Positions 50,002 to 59,731 are shown, numbered from the stretch's first letter. The stretch: DNA of 64,000 nucleotides from Treponema sp. (GCA_017553635.1 JAFZKN010000019.1:96446-160445), one strand, 5' to 3'. Notes: a model not told the origin generated them from the letters alone. Made by a program: numbers and translations.

Positions 50002-51927
50002 ATGGCATTTGTTCAGTTTTCAAAAGTTTCGCTTGCATTTGGTGACAGGGATATTTTAAAAGATGTCTCTGTTAATATGGCTTCCGGTACAAAGGCGGCT
50101 CTGACAGGTGCAAACGGAGCAGGAAAATCTACACTCATAAAAATAATGGCAGGTATTACAGAACCTGACAGCGGTGAGCGTATTGTTCAGAAAGATACAC
50201 GCATTGCATATCTTCCCCAGTCTGGATTAACTCATCACGGTACTACGCTTTTACAAGAAGCAGATAAAGCTTTTCAATTCGGTTATGATATTCAAAAAGA
50301 GTGTGATGATATCGGCGAACAGTTAAAAAACAATCCTGATAATTCTGATTATCTTATTGAACGACAGTCGATGCTTCTTTCTAAACTTGAAGAATCGGGA
50401 TGGTATCGAAGACAGGCACAGGCAGAATCTGTTTTACTCGGTCTTGGCTTTATGCGGGAAGATTTTAACAGAAGTGTAGAAGAATTTTCCGGCGGTTGGC
50501 AGATGCGTATTGCACTTGCAAAAACTTTGATGCAGAGTCCTGATATTCTTCTTCTTGATGAACCGACAAACTATCTCGATATCGAAGCTCGTAACTGGCT
50601 TGAGTCTTTTTTAAAGAATTTTAAAGGCGGATTTTTACTTGTAAGTCATGACAGATATTTTCTTGATGTTACAATTAATGAAGTGTTTGAACTTTTTGGC
50701 GGAAATTTAAAATCTTATCCCGGAAATTTTACTCATTATGAAAAGGTTCGCGAAGTTGAACTTGCTTCTCTGATGGCAGAATATGACAAGCAGCAGTTAG
50801 AGATTGCTCATCTTCAGGATTTTATACGCAGATTTGGTTATAAGGCGACAAAAGCGGCTCAGGCACAGGAACGCCAGAAGATGCTTGATAAAATTCTTGA
50901 AAACAAAATTGAAATTCCTGAAAGTCTCAAAAAAATTCATTTTAAATTTCCTCCTGCGCCACATAGCGGAAATATTGTTCTGCGCATGCACGATATTACA
51001 AAATCATATGACGGGAAAAATTCTGTTCTGGACAAACTTGAGCTCCTGCTTGAAAAAGGAGAGAGGCTTGTTGTTGCAGGACACAATGGTGCCGGAAAAT
51101 CTACGCTGCTTAGAATTATTGCAGGTGTAGATAAGGATTTTACTGGAACTGTAGAAAACGGAAGCGGTGTATCAATTGGATATTTTTCTCAGGACAGTGC
51201 AGAAACAATAAGCAGTAAGCAGTCAGTAATAGATTATATAGAAGGAATTGCACCTCTTGAACTTATTCCTAAAGTCCGAGATATGCTTGCTGCATTTCTT
51301 TTCCGTGGTGATGACGTTAATAAAACTCTTGATGTTCTTTCAGGAGGGGAAAAGACACGAATTGCTCTTTTACAGCTTTTGCTTAAACCTGTAAATCTTC
51401 TTGTACTTGATGAACCGACAAACCATCTCGACATGCATTCAAAGGACGTGCTTTTAAGTGCATTAAAGGATTTTGGTGGAACTGTAGTTTTTGTAAGCCA
51501 TGACAGGGGATTTATTCAGGACCTTGCAACCCGTGTTCTGGAGCTTAGGCCCGGGAAATTCAGAAATTTTAAGGGTGATTATGAATATTATATGCAGCGT
51601 CTTGCTGATGAAGAAGCTGGTATTACAGGTCAGCCGGAAATACCGGAAGTTACTCCAGAACCGGCTGTATCAGCAGGGGCTTTAAGCTGGGAAGAAGAAA
51701 AGAGGCTTCAGGCAGAAAAACGTAAAAAGGAAAAGGAAGTTTCACGGCTGGAAGGGGAAATTGCAGGCGTGGAAGCTAAAATTACCGAACTTCAGAATAA
51801 GCTTTCGGATCCTGCAGTTTATTCGGTTGGTGAAAAAGCCAGGGCAGTTCAGACGGAAATTTCGGATTTACAGGTTCAGCTTGAAAAGCTTAATGAAGAA
51901 TGGGAACAGGCAGCGCTCGCTCTATAA
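50002..51927 (+). CDS. ABC-F family ATPase
   Basis: A 641-residue soluble protein with two ABC domains and no membrane segment. Domain 1: GANGAGKSTLIKI, EFSGGWQMRIALAK, LLLDEPTNYLD. Domain 2: GHNGAGKSTLLRI, LSGGEKTRIALLQ, LVLDEPTNHLD. The linker between them (residues about 240-310) is charged and helical. The C-terminal 75 residues form a coiled coil (EEKRLQAEKRKKEKEVSRLE). ABC-F proteins act on the ribosome, relieving stalls or giving antibiotic protection. The exact subfamily cannot be fixed, but the C-terminal coiled coil resembles Uup/YdiF types. Confidence 0.92.
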   Translation: MAFVQFSKVSLAFGDRDILKDVSVNMASGTKAALTGANGAGKSTLIKIMAGITEPDSGERIVQKDTRIAYLPQSGLTHHGTTLLQEADKAFQFGYDIQKECDDIGEQLKNNPDNSDYLIERQSMLLSKLEESGWYRRQAQAESVLLGLGFMREDFNRSVEEFSGGWQMRIALAKTLMQSPDILLLDEPTNYLDIEARNWLESFLKNFKGGFLLVSHDRYFLDVTINEVFELFGGNLKSYPGNFTHYEKVREVELASLMAEYDKQQLEIAHLQDFIRRFGYKATKAAQAQERQKMLDKILENKIEIPESLKKIHFKFPPAPHSGNIVLRMHDITKSYDGKNSVLDKLELLLEKGERLVVAGHNGAGKSTLLRIIAGVDKDFTGTVENGSGVSIGYFSQDSAETISSKQSVIDYIEGIAPLELIPKVRDMLAAFLFRGDDVNKTLDVLSGGEKTRIALLQLLLKPVNLLVLDEPTNHLDMHSKDVLLSALKDFGGTVVFVSHDRGFIQDLATRVLELRPGKFRNFKGDYEYYMQRLADEEAGITGQPEIPEVTPEPAVSAGALSWEEEKRLQAEKRKKEKEVSRLEGEIAGVEAKITELQNKLSDPAVYSVGEKARAVQTEISDLQVQLEKLNEEWEQAALAL

Positions 51928-51978
51928 ATATTCTTTGTTTAATATATTTTAATTTCTTTAAAAGTTCTAAAAAAAAAG

Positions 51979-52006
51979 TGACAGATACCTGGTTTATAGG
52001 TGTTAT
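51979..52006 (+). promoter_or_regulatory. ECF-type promoter P1, ahead of the sigma gene
   Basis: GTGACAG (51979-51985), 15 bases, GTGTTATA (from 52001). It is preceded by an A-tract and lies 25 bases upstream of the sigma-factor ATG. The same motif with identical spacing occurs at 55563 and 58164. Confidence 0.65.
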
Positions 52007-52031
52007 ATTACATGACGGAGTTAGGAAGTAA

Positions 52032-52529
52032 ATGGATACTTTAACAAATCGCGATTTTGCTGAGCTCTATCAAAAGTACGGACCTATGGTGCTGCGTCGA
52101 TGCCGGTTTATCTTAAAGGATGAAGATAAAGCGCAGGATGCAATGCAGGACGTATTCTTAAGGATCTTTGAGAATAAGACCAGAATTACGAATGTCTGTG
52201 CGAGTCTTTTTTATGTTACGGCAACAAGAGTATGTCTTAACAGAATAAGATCGGACAAACTTAGAACAGGGCCGGATTTTGATGTTATTGCAGAGACTAT
52301 GGCAGATGATTTTTCTGCAATGGAAACAGAAAAAATTGAAGCAGGAATTATTCTTGAAGAAATTTTTTCAAACCGTGATGCAAAAGATTCTCTTATCGCA
52401 GTACTTCATTTTGTAGACGGATACACCTTAGAGGAAACAGCAGAACAAACCGGAATGTCAGTGTCAGGAATTCGAAAAAGAATTTCAGAACTTCGAAAAT
52501 ATTCATTAAAATATATTAAGCGTGCATGA
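52032..52529 (+). CDS. ECF-family sigma factor
   Basis: A 165-residue sigma-70 protein with only regions 2 and 4. Region 2: YQKYGPMVLRRCRFILKDED and DAMQDVFLRIFEN. Region 4: DGYTLEETAEQTGMSVSGIR with KRISELRK, the -35-binding helix-turn-helix. It is followed by the gene for a membrane protein (probable anti-sigma partner), and then by the caspase-like and TonB genes it probably controls. The repeated GTRACAS-N15-GTGTY motif is the candidate target. Confidence 0.88.
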   Translation: MDTLTNRDFAELYQKYGPMVLRRCRFILKDEDKAQDAMQDVFLRIFENKTRITNVCASLFYVTATRVCLNRIRSDKLRTGPDFDVIAETMADDFSAMETEKIEAGIILEEIFSNRDAKDSLIAVLHFVDGYTLEETAEQTGMSVSGIRKRISELRKYSLKYIKRA

Positions 52530-52546
52530 GCTTAAAGGAGTTGATT

Positions 52547-53299
52547 ATGATTCCACAATTACTGTTAGAAGAAATTGCTCTTGGAGAAAAGAGGGCAGAA
52601 GATTATTATGAGAAATATGGAAAAGAAGAAATAGAAAAAGCGCTGGCAGAAATTAATGCATCTAATGAAGAAATTCTAAAAGAAATTCCTGTTGCTTCTG
52701 CAGAAAAGAATTTTGTAAAAAAATCTATGTTTGTAAAAGAAACGAAGTCTGTAAAGACTTTCAGTTATATTAAATATGCAGCTGCGGCAGCTTTTGCATT
52801 TGCACTTATTCTTCCATTTGCTTTTTCAAGGCACAGCGTAAATGATAATGGTTCAACAGTCAGAGTAAAAGGAAACGGAGCAAGACATCATCAGATTCGT
52901 CTTTATAAAAAAGATGGAAACTCTGCAGTTTCTTTGACGAATGGATCTGAAGTAAGAGAAAATGATGTAATTCAAATTACATATCTTGCAGGTGAATATA
53001 ATTACGGAGTTATTTTTAGTGTTGATGGAAATGGAAATGTAACACGTCACTTTCCTGAAGAAAGCTGGAAGTCAGAAAAACTTGAAAAAACAGGTGAAGA
53101 AGTCCCACTCAAATTTTCTTATGAACTTGATGATGCTCCGAAATATGAATGCTTTATTTTCGTAGCTTCTAAAAAACCTTTTGATATGTCAAAAATAGAG
53201 GATGTTAAAAAATCTGTATATGATATTAATTTTCTTAAGAAAGGGACATATCTTCCAGAAGGATGTGACGGTTCAATTTTTGTCCTTAATAAAGATTAG
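52547..53299 (+). CDS. single-pass membrane protein with DUF4384-like domain, probable anti-sigma factor
   Basis: A 250-residue protein. Start at 52547 (MIPQLLLEEIALGEKRAEDY) with AAGGAG six bases upstream; the earlier ATG overlapping the sigma stop has no such site. The first 75 residues are cytoplasmic and acidic, followed by one membrane helix (YIKYAAAAAFAFALILPFAF). The C-terminal part resembles DUF4384 (RLYKKDGNSAVSLTNGSEV, then YNYGVIFSVDGNGNVTRHFP). DUF4384 domains often accompany caspase-like peptidases, as here. The place after the sigma gene and the N-in topology suggest control of sigma activity. Confidence 0.72.
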   Translation: MIPQLLLEEIALGEKRAEDYYEKYGKEEIEKALAEINASNEEILKEIPVASAEKNFVKKSMFVKETKSVKTFSYIKYAAAAAFAFALILPFAFSRHSVNDNGSTVRVKGNGARHHQIRLYKKDGNSAVSLTNGSEVRENDVIQITYLAGEYNYGVIFSVDGNGNVTRHFPEESWKSEKLEKTGEEVPLKFSYELDDAPKYECFIFVASKKPFDMSKIEDVKKSVYDINFLKKGTYLPEGCDGSIFVLNKD

Positions 53300-53326
53300 T
53301 AATGAAAACTGATGGAGTAAGGTAAA

Positions 53327-55543
53327 ATGAAAGACAAGATATATAAATTTATAACCGGTATTTTTATTCTTTTTTTAATATGCAATTCTGTTTTTGCACA
53401 GAATAAAGATGAAGGTTCTGGTGTTGAACGTTATGCAATTTATGTTGGGTCCAATGTAGGTGGAAAGAATAATGTAAAGCTTATGTATGCAGAATCTGAT
53501 GCAATTGCTTTTCAGAAGACGATGGCAGATATCGGAGGAATTCCTAAGACAAACAGTATTCTTCTTCTTGATCCTTCTAAAGATGATGTAGATATTGCGA
53601 TGGCAACTATTTCTCAGATGATTGCAAACGGTAAGAATAATTTAAAGCGTTCTGAATTTGTTTTCTATTATTCTGGACATTCAGATGAAAACGCACTTCT
53701 TCTTGGAAGAACTACTTATGGTTATTCTGAACTTAAGCAGGCAATTTCAAATGTTCCGAGTGATGTTCACGTTGTAATTCTTGACTCGTGCTATTCTGGA
53801 AATTTTATCAGAACAAAGGGAGGTTCAAGACAGAAACCGTTTTTAGTAGATGATTCATCTGTTGTAAAAGGTCATGCTTATCTTTCTTCCAGTTCTTCTC
53901 AGGAATTTTCGCAGGAATCGGATGAAATAGGTTCCTCTTTCTTTACAAATGCAATGATTACAGGTTTAAGAGGAGCTGCTGACAGTTCAGGTGATAAAAA
54001 AGTTACGCTTAATGAATTGTATTCTTATGCATTTAATGAAACACTTTCTAAAACAGAAAATACTTCAACAGGACCGCAGCATCCAAATTATAATATTACC
54101 CTTGTAGGATCTGGTGACCTTGTACTTTCTGATATATCAAGTTCAGATTGTGTATTAACTATTTCAAAGCAGCTTGCCGGAAGAATAATTATCCGCGATA
54201 GAAATGGAAAACTTGTTTCAGAAATTAATAAGACTGCAGATAATCCTGTTTTTCTTGCAATTGAAGAAGGTCAGTATTCTGTAACTGTAATCGGTGAAAA
54301 ATCTACCCTTCAGGGAAATTTTAAACTTGTTTCAAAAAGAGCATATACTCTTTCTTCTGAAAATCTTACTCCAGTAATCAGGGTTGCTAACAGAACCCGC
54401 GGTGATGAAGAAAGTGAAGAGACAGAGGATGAAAATGCCGGTTCTGAATATGAATATGAAAACAGAAGCGAAGATGATTTTGCATATGTTCCGTTTATGT
54501 TTTCGTTTGTGTGTGATGAATTTCATCTCGCATTAAATAAAGATATTGTAACAGCAGTTGGTATCGGGCTTTTAAGAGTAAACGCTTATGAAGCAGATGG
54601 TGCACTTGTTGCCGGAATAGGAAGTGAAGCAGTTTATATAAATGGTTTTCAAGGTGGTGGTGTATACAGTATTGCAATGGACGTAAATGGTGCACAGGGG
54701 TCTGGTGTATTTAATATCGGACGTGATATAAGGGGTGTTCAAGGGTCCGGAGTATTTAACTTTGCACGTGATGTATCTGGAGTTCAGGGGTCGGGTGTAA
54801 TAAATATTGCACGAGATGTAAGGTATGTACAGGGTTCTGGAGTTGCAAATATTGCAACGGGTATGGTAAACGGTGTACAGGGCTCTGGAGTTGTAAACTT
54901 TGCAATGGGTCTTCGCGGAATTCAGGGTGCAGGTATTGTCAATATAACATGTGGTGAATCTTCCGGAGTTCAGGGAGCTGGTATTTTGAACATCGCGAAT
55001 GGAGATTTTGACGGAGTTCAGGTTGGGCTTGTAAATTACTGCAATGGTGAGAGTGGGTTCCAGTTTGGTCTTGTAAATATTTCTAAAAACGGTGTATGTG
55101 AAATTGGTGTATCGGTTACGACAAATGAAAGGGCAAGAATTACGTTTAACAGCGGTATGCGTTACCTTTATGCAGTGTTCGGCTGTGCAGTTCCGCTTGA
55201 TGTAGATTATGATGACGAAGATTATCTTGATGATAAATATGTTGATGTAATCATGGGACTTGGAACAAGATTTAAGGCTGCAATGCTTAATTTTGATCTT
55301 GAAGTAATGGCAAATGAAGTTCTTATTCCAAAAGAAGATACTCAGTGGTATATGTCTACAAGAGCTTCTGTAGGAGTTACACCTGTCAAGCATCTTAATA
55401 TCTTTGCAGGATTTACTATGGCTTTCGAATCTGAATACAACAGAGGAGCATTTGAAAGACACAAATCAAATATGACCTTTACAAAAAATGGTATTACCGT
55501 TCATCCGGAATTTGATTTCGGAGCAAGATTTTCATTCAACTAG
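53327..55543 (+). CDS. caspase-like (C14) protease with surface-repeat C-terminus
   Basis: A 738-residue exported protein. A signal peptide of about 24 residues ends SVFA. Residues 33-270 are a C14 caspase-like domain: catalytic His118 (FYYSGHSDE) and Cys155 (VVILDSCYSGNF). Residues about 280-345 are a beta domain, then an acidic spacer (EESEETEDENAGSEYEYENR). Residues about 425-590 hold about nine 18-21-residue repeats of the type GVQGSGVFNIARDV, resembling LA_2272-type surface repeats of Leptospira. The C-terminus looks like an outer-membrane beta barrel ending in FSFN. It may process substrates at the outer membrane for the TonB system next door. Confidence 0.8.
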   Translation: MKDKIYKFITGIFILFLICNSVFAQNKDEGSGVERYAIYVGSNVGGKNNVKLMYAESDAIAFQKTMADIGGIPKTNSILLLDPSKDDVDIAMATISQMIANGKNNLKRSEFVFYYSGHSDENALLLGRTTYGYSELKQAISNVPSDVHVVILDSCYSGNFIRTKGGSRQKPFLVDDSSVVKGHAYLSSSSSQEFSQESDEIGSSFFTNAMITGLRGAADSSGDKKVTLNELYSYAFNETLSKTENTSTGPQHPNYNITLVGSGDLVLSDISSSDCVLTISKQLAGRIIIRDRNGKLVSEINKTADNPVFLAIEEGQYSVTVIGEKSTLQGNFKLVSKRAYTLSSENLTPVIRVANRTRGDEESEETEDENAGSEYEYENRSEDDFAYVPFMFSFVCDEFHLALNKDIVTAVGIGLLRVNAYEADGALVAGIGSEAVYINGFQGGGVYSIAMDVNGAQGSGVFNIGRDIRGVQGSGVFNFARDVSGVQGSGVINIARDVRYVQGSGVANIATGMVNGVQGSGVVNFAMGLRGIQGAGIVNITCGESSGVQGAGILNIANGDFDGVQVGLVNYCNGESGFQFGLVNISKNGVCEIGVSVTTNERARITFNSGMRYLYAVFGCAVPLDVDYDDEDYLDDKYVDVIMGLGTRFKAAMLNFDLEVMANEVLIPKEDTQWYMSTRASVGVTPVKHLNIFAGFTMAFESEYNRGAFERHKSNMTFTKNGITVHPEFDFGARFSFN

Positions 55544-55562
55544 TAGAAATCGTATTTAAAAA

Positions 55563-55594
55563 GTAACAGATTTGATAACCTCGGGTGTCTGATA
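55563..55594 (+). promoter_or_regulatory. ECF-type promoter P2, ahead of the TonB-dependent receptor
   Basis: GTAACAG (55563-55569), 15 bases, GTGTCTGATA (55585-55594). An inverted repeat ATAACCTCG/CGAGGTTAT overlaps it and ends at the ribosome site GAGG. Spacing is identical to the motif ahead of the sigma gene. Confidence 0.62.
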
Positions 55595-55611
55595 GATAAC
55601 GAGGTTATTAA

Positions 55612-58140
55612 ATGAAAAAAATCATATCTTTAATCTTTGCGATGCTTTCGGCCCTAGCTTTTGCCGGAGAATTAAAGGTTACTGTCATGGACAGAGAACT
55701 TGAATTTCCTCTTGAAGGAGCAAAGGTTTCTTTACAATCTAAACAATCTGTAAAAGCAGAAACAGATGAAAATGGCTATGCAGTTCTTTCTATTCCTGAT
55801 AATGTTTCGTCAGGAACTATTGAAGCAAAACTTCCGGGGTATAAGGATGCTTCGGTAAAGTTTTATTCTGGCGATAAAGAAGTTGTAATCAATATGTCGA
55901 TTACAGATGTCATCGAAGGGAAAGAGCTTGTTGTTAATCGTGCAAGTCCTGAGAAAAAAGAAGAAAAGACAGGTGTTTCAACTGTAATGACAGAACAGCA
56001 GATGCATACAACTGCAAACATGAGTCTTGTAGAAGACTGTATGGCATCTGTAAGAACTCTGCCTGGCGTTTCATACAGTGGTGTGTGGGGTTCTGAACCA
56101 TCTGTTCGTGGTGGTGAACCGCGTGAGCTTGGCTGTCTGTTAGACGGAATGTATACAATTTTCCCATGGCATTGGGGCGGCGGAATTTCTATTTTTAATC
56201 CATCGTTTGTAGATACAATCAAACTTTCAAACGGTGTATTTTCTGCACAGTACGGAAGAGCATCATCTGGAATTCTTGAAGCATCAACTATAAAACCTGA
56301 TTACGAGAAATTTCATATGAGTTTAAGTGCATCAACGACTTGTGTTGATGCATTTGCACAGATTCCGTTTGGAAAAGATGTAGGCGGAATGCTTGCAGGA
56401 GTTCACTGCAGTTATCTTGAACCTGTATTTGCAATGTACAAGGCAACTGGAACAGATTCTCTTGATATGATGAAGCGTCCTCCATATATCCGCGATGCTT
56501 TCATAAAAGCAAACTTTACTCCAAAACCGGAGCTTGATATCTGTATCACAGGTTTCTTTGGAAGTGACGGACTTGGTATTGATTATGATGATGAAGAAGA
56601 TGGACTTAAAACAAAAATGTTCATGGACTACGACATCTATCAGGGTTTAGCAGGAATTAACGTAAAATATCTTCCTACAGATAAACTTATGCTTCATGGA
56701 CTTATTTCGTACAACCTTATGTGCGAAGACATGCTTATGAAGATGAAAGAAAGTGGAACTTTGAAATATACAGATGATTTTAAACAGTATGCAGCAGCAA
56801 ATGGAATTTCACTCAGCGGAGATACTTATACACTCCCTGATCTTGAAACAAAAGTAAATGAAATAATTTTAAGTCATCTTATTACTGCAAGAGCAGAAGC
56901 AGAAATTGAAATTACAGAAAAAAACCATTTGTGTGCAGGTTTTGAAGAAGTTTTCTCAACAGCAAATACAAAAGAAGATCAGAAATTCTGGACAGACATC
57001 GATACAGGTTCTGGAAAAATATTTACACAGCTTGGATGGGATACTGATAAAAAAGGAAACTGTATTCTTGACAATGCACTTTTTGTTAACTGGGATTACG
57101 GAAGTGAAAATGATCTAATTCAGTCACAGATTGGTCTTCGTGGTGAATTTATTAATTTATGGAATTCGAATGAAGACTATGCAGTAAGCCTTGTTCCTGA
57201 TTTGTGTCCGAGAGCATCTGTTACTTTTACACCATTCAGAAATATCGGTATGCTCGAGAAGTCTTCATTTACAGCAGGAACAGGATTATTTGTTTCAATT
57301 CCGCGTGAAACAATGCTTTTCTCTAAAGAAATGGGAATTGAAAATTTTGAGCTTAATGCGAACCGTTCACTTTTTGTAGTACTTGGTGCAGATGCAGTTC
57401 TTGAAAACGGCTGGAATTTTAAGCTTGAAACATATTACAAATATTATCTTTCACGTATGTATACATACCAGGTTTCACATGAATCTGCTTTATACCAGGA
57501 TGGTCAGACATTTGTAAAGTCTGATGGAAAAGGACATGTGTTTGGAATTGATGCGATGATTGAGAAAAAGCCTAATGAAAGCTGGGACGGATACCTTTCA
57601 TATTCATTCGTATATTCAAGATTTAAGAATCCTCTCAAAGTAGGTGCGGGAGAACATGTAGAAACAATGTATGGAGATCCGCTTGACGAATGGTATTATC
57701 CTCAGTATCACAGATTCCATACATTGAACCTTGTAAGCAACTGGCACTTTGGTAAAGAAAAGGCATGGACTTTTACAGTAAAGGGAACACTTGCAACAGG
57801 TGCTCCAAAAGAAAAGGTTGGGCCGGTAGGATGTTATGCTGCAGATCTTAATGGAACGACAATTCAGAGGTATTCAAGAAGTTCTTTTTACAGTGATGCT
57901 TTAAGAACAGATATTTCCTGTCCTGTTGATGTCCGTCTTTCATACCAGTGGAAGACAAATAATGACAAGGCATTGTGGGAATTCTATATTGCAGCGCAGG
58001 ATATTTTTGTAAATCTCTATGCTCCAAAAGGAAACAGGAACTTTAATGCACATACAGGAAAGATGGACGATCATGATTCAAATGTTGACTTTAACATCGG
58101 ACTTCCTCTTCCATCGCTCGGCTTAAAAGTTAAGTTCTAA
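55612..58140 (+). CDS. TonB-dependent outer-membrane receptor
   Basis: An 842-residue receptor. Signal peptide of about 18 residues (ending ALAFA), a carboxypeptidase-regulatory-like beta sandwich (residues about 20-100, VTVMDRELEFPLEGAKVSL), a plug domain (about 115-220, RTLPGVSYSGVWGSEPSVRG then FSAQYGRASSGI), and a long barrel ending LPSLGLKVKF with the terminal Phe typical of outer-membrane proteins. The plug lacks obvious siderophore clues, so the substrate could be a sugar, peptide or metal complex. ExbB, ExbD and TonB genes follow at once, so it has its own energising unit. Confidence 0.9.
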   Translation: MKKIISLIFAMLSALAFAGELKVTVMDRELEFPLEGAKVSLQSKQSVKAETDENGYAVLSIPDNVSSGTIEAKLPGYKDASVKFYSGDKEVVINMSITDVIEGKELVVNRASPEKKEEKTGVSTVMTEQQMHTTANMSLVEDCMASVRTLPGVSYSGVWGSEPSVRGGEPRELGCLLDGMYTIFPWHWGGGISIFNPSFVDTIKLSNGVFSAQYGRASSGILEASTIKPDYEKFHMSLSASTTCVDAFAQIPFGKDVGGMLAGVHCSYLEPVFAMYKATGTDSLDMMKRPPYIRDAFIKANFTPKPELDICITGFFGSDGLGIDYDDEEDGLKTKMFMDYDIYQGLAGINVKYLPTDKLMLHGLISYNLMCEDMLMKMKESGTLKYTDDFKQYAAANGISLSGDTYTLPDLETKVNEIILSHLITARAEAEIEITEKNHLCAGFEEVFSTANTKEDQKFWTDIDTGSGKIFTQLGWDTDKKGNCILDNALFVNWDYGSENDLIQSQIGLRGEFINLWNSNEDYAVSLVPDLCPRASVTFTPFRNIGMLEKSSFTAGTGLFVSIPRETMLFSKEMGIENFELNANRSLFVVLGADAVLENGWNFKLETYYKYYLSRMYTYQVSHESALYQDGQTFVKSDGKGHVFGIDAMIEKKPNESWDGYLSYSFVYSRFKNPLKVGAGEHVETMYGDPLDEWYYPQYHRFHTLNLVSNWHFGKEKAWTFTVKGTLATGAPKEKVGPVGCYAADLNGTTIQRYSRSSFYSDALRTDISCPVDVRLSYQWKTNNDKALWEFYIAAQDIFVNLYAPKGNRNFNAHTGKMDDHDSNVDFNIGLPLPSLGLKVKF

Positions 58141-58163
58141 TTAAACATAATTTTCAAAAAAAA

Positions 58164-58190
58164 GTGACACTTCCGGCCTCCGGAAGTGTC
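58164..58190 (+). promoter_or_regulatory. ECF-type promoter P3 or terminator ahead of exbB
   Basis: GTGACAC (58164-58170), 15 bases, GTGTC (58186-58190) matches the other two ECF motifs. The same bases form a perfect hairpin, GACACTTCCGG-CCT-CCGGAAGTGTC (58166-58190), with an A-tract before and T-rich sequence after, the form of an intrinsic terminator for the receptor gene. Both readings may hold. Confidence 0.55.
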
Positions 58191-58269
58191 TTATTTTATG
58201 TACGGCACTTAAATAAATCATAAAAAAGCCGTAAAAACAGAACTTATTCATCAGGAGAAAGAATAAATT

Positions 58270-58893
58270 ATGGAAAAAGGATTTAGCTTAATTGAATTAT
58301 TTAAACTTGGTGGACCGTTTATGTGGGTTTTACTTGCATTCTCTGTAGCAACAATTGCAATCGTAATTGAACGCTGCATTTATCTTGCCTGGCACAACTG
58401 CAAGGTTGCACCTGTAGCAGAAAAAGTAAAGGCATATTTACGCCAGAATAAAAAAGACGAAGCAGAAAAATTTCTTGCTTCTTACACACATAAGCAGACA
58501 GTAGCATCGATTTTACTTGCATTGCTTTCAAATTCAAAATACGGCGAAAACAGAATGGAACGCGCTGCAGAAAGCGAAGCACAGGAAAGAATCAGAAGAA
58601 TGGAAAACGGCTTTAATTATCTTACAGCTCTTTCTTCACTTGCACCGCTTACAGGATTTCTTGGAACTGTATCTGGAATGATCGGAGCTTTCCAGTCAAT
58701 TGCAGAAGCAACAGATGTTAACGCACAGCTTGTTGCAGGCGGTATTTACGAAGCTCTTATTACAACAGTATTCGGTCTTATCATTGCGATTATCGCACTT
58801 GTTGCATATAACCTTTTGATTCAGAAAATTGATACATTCGCAGCAGAAACATCAAAGGCGATAAACGATCTCGTTCCAGAACTCATTGCATAG
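58270..58893 (+). CDS. exbB: ExbB/MotA/TolQ proton-channel protein
   Basis: A 207-residue inner-membrane protein with three helices (residues about 15-35, 118-140 and 155-180). The family motif LAPLTGFLGTVSGMIGAFQS and the third-helix GGIYEALITTVFGLIIAIIA are clear. It forms the pentameric stator that passes proton-motive force to TonB with the two ExbD proteins. A good AGGAG site lies upstream. Confidence 0.92.
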   Translation: MEKGFSLIELFKLGGPFMWVLLAFSVATIAIVIERCIYLAWHNCKVAPVAEKVKAYLRQNKKDEAEKFLASYTHKQTVASILLALLSNSKYGENRMERAAESEAQERIRRMENGFNYLTALSSLAPLTGFLGTVSGMIGAFQSIAEATDVNAQLVAGGIYEALITTVFGLIIAIIALVAYNLLIQKIDTFAAETSKAINDLVPELIA

Positions 58894-58917
58894 TTTTTTT
58901 GCAGACGGCGGAGAAAA

Positions 58918-59325
58918 ATGATTAAGAGATTTATACGACATAATGTAGAAGATGCCGGAAGTTCCGGTTCATTAAACGACCTTTCGTTTCTTCTTATAAT
59001 TTTCTTTATCGTAATCGCAGGCTTTAACGTTAACAAGGGCTTCCTTCTTAATCTGCCTTCAAAAGATAAACCGATTGTTGTTAACACTCAGGATATTATG
59101 AAGTGTTCACTTACACAGGAAGGACAGCTTTTTATAGATGACAGTGAAGTTAAGATAGAAGAACTTTCGGATCTGATTGTAGAAAAACTAAAGACATGGC
59201 CAAACATGACTTTTCTTCTTGTGATTAATCCGGATACACAGTATCAGAAAGTGGTTGATGTCATATCGACGATAAGAAAATTAAAGGTAGAAAATTTTTC
59301 TTTTAGAATGGAAAAGATGGAGTAG
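58918..59325 (+). CDS. exbD: ExbD/TolR protein 1
   Basis: A 135-residue protein with one N-terminal helix (residues about 20-38, LNDLSFLLIIFFIVIAGFNV) carrying the channel Asp at its start (NDLSF), then a periplasmic domain (MTFLLVINPDTQYQKVVDVI). It is 24 bases after exbB. Together with the second ExbD it gives an unusual two-ExbD stator; paralogous pairs may form the dimer inside the ExbB ring. Confidence 0.9.
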   Translation: MIKRFIRHNVEDAGSSGSLNDLSFLLIIFFIVIAGFNVNKGFLLNLPSKDKPIVVNTQDIMKCSLTQEGQLFIDDSEVKIEELSDLIVEKLKTWPNMTFLLVINPDTQYQKVVDVISTIRKLKVENFSFRMEKME

Positions 59326-59329
59326 CTGT

Positions 59330-59731
59330 ATGGTAAATATAAAACAGAAAAGAAGAAATCCAGCCATTACAACATCATCAATGTCAGACATCGGCTTTCT
59401 TCTTTTGATATTCATCATGTTGATTTCACTGATGAACCAGCGCTATGAAGAAAAAATAAATTATTCAGAAAGCACCATACTTGAACGTACACAGGCAGAT
59501 GAAAATTTTGAAATCTGGATTCAGAGTAATGGAAAGATAACTGCAAACGCAGAAGTTTTAAACGGTGCAAAGCTTGAAAACGCAATCATTGCGGCAATTG
59601 CAGAAAATCCTGGAGTTAGAATTCATATAATTGCGGACAGGGAAACACCATATAAATATGTAAATGAAGTAGTTTCGGTTCTGCAGACTTTGCAGCATAG
59701 AGTTGTAAGTTTTGTTATAAAGGAAAAATAA
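59330..59731 (+). CDS. exbD: ExbD/TolR protein 2
   Basis: A 133-residue protein of the same family. The channel Asp is in SSMSDIGFLLLIFIMLISLM (residues about 17-36), and the periplasmic domain contains VRIHIIADRETPYKYVNEVV. It starts 4 bases after the first exbD and ends 2 bases before tonB. Sequence divergence from its neighbour suggests a heterodimer rather than a recent duplication. Confidence 0.9.
   Translation: MVNIKQKRRNPAITTSSMSDIGFLLLIFIMLISLMNQRYEEKINYSESTILERTQADENFEIWIQSNGKITANAEVLNGAKLENAIIAAIAENPGVRIHIIADRETPYKYVNEVVSVLQTLQHRVVSFVIKEK

Noticed and set aside
54650..55080. Possible CRISPR-like or tandem DNA repeat
   Set aside because: The periodicity comes from protein repeats (GVQGSGV units) with diverged codons. 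There are no identical direct repeats or unique spacers.
54572..55462. A 296-codon antisense frame across the caspase-like gene
   Set aside because: It mirrors the repeat-rich coding strand, is rich in Cys, Thr, Tyr and Asn in the pattern of a reverse-complement shadow, and has no ribosome site or family motif.
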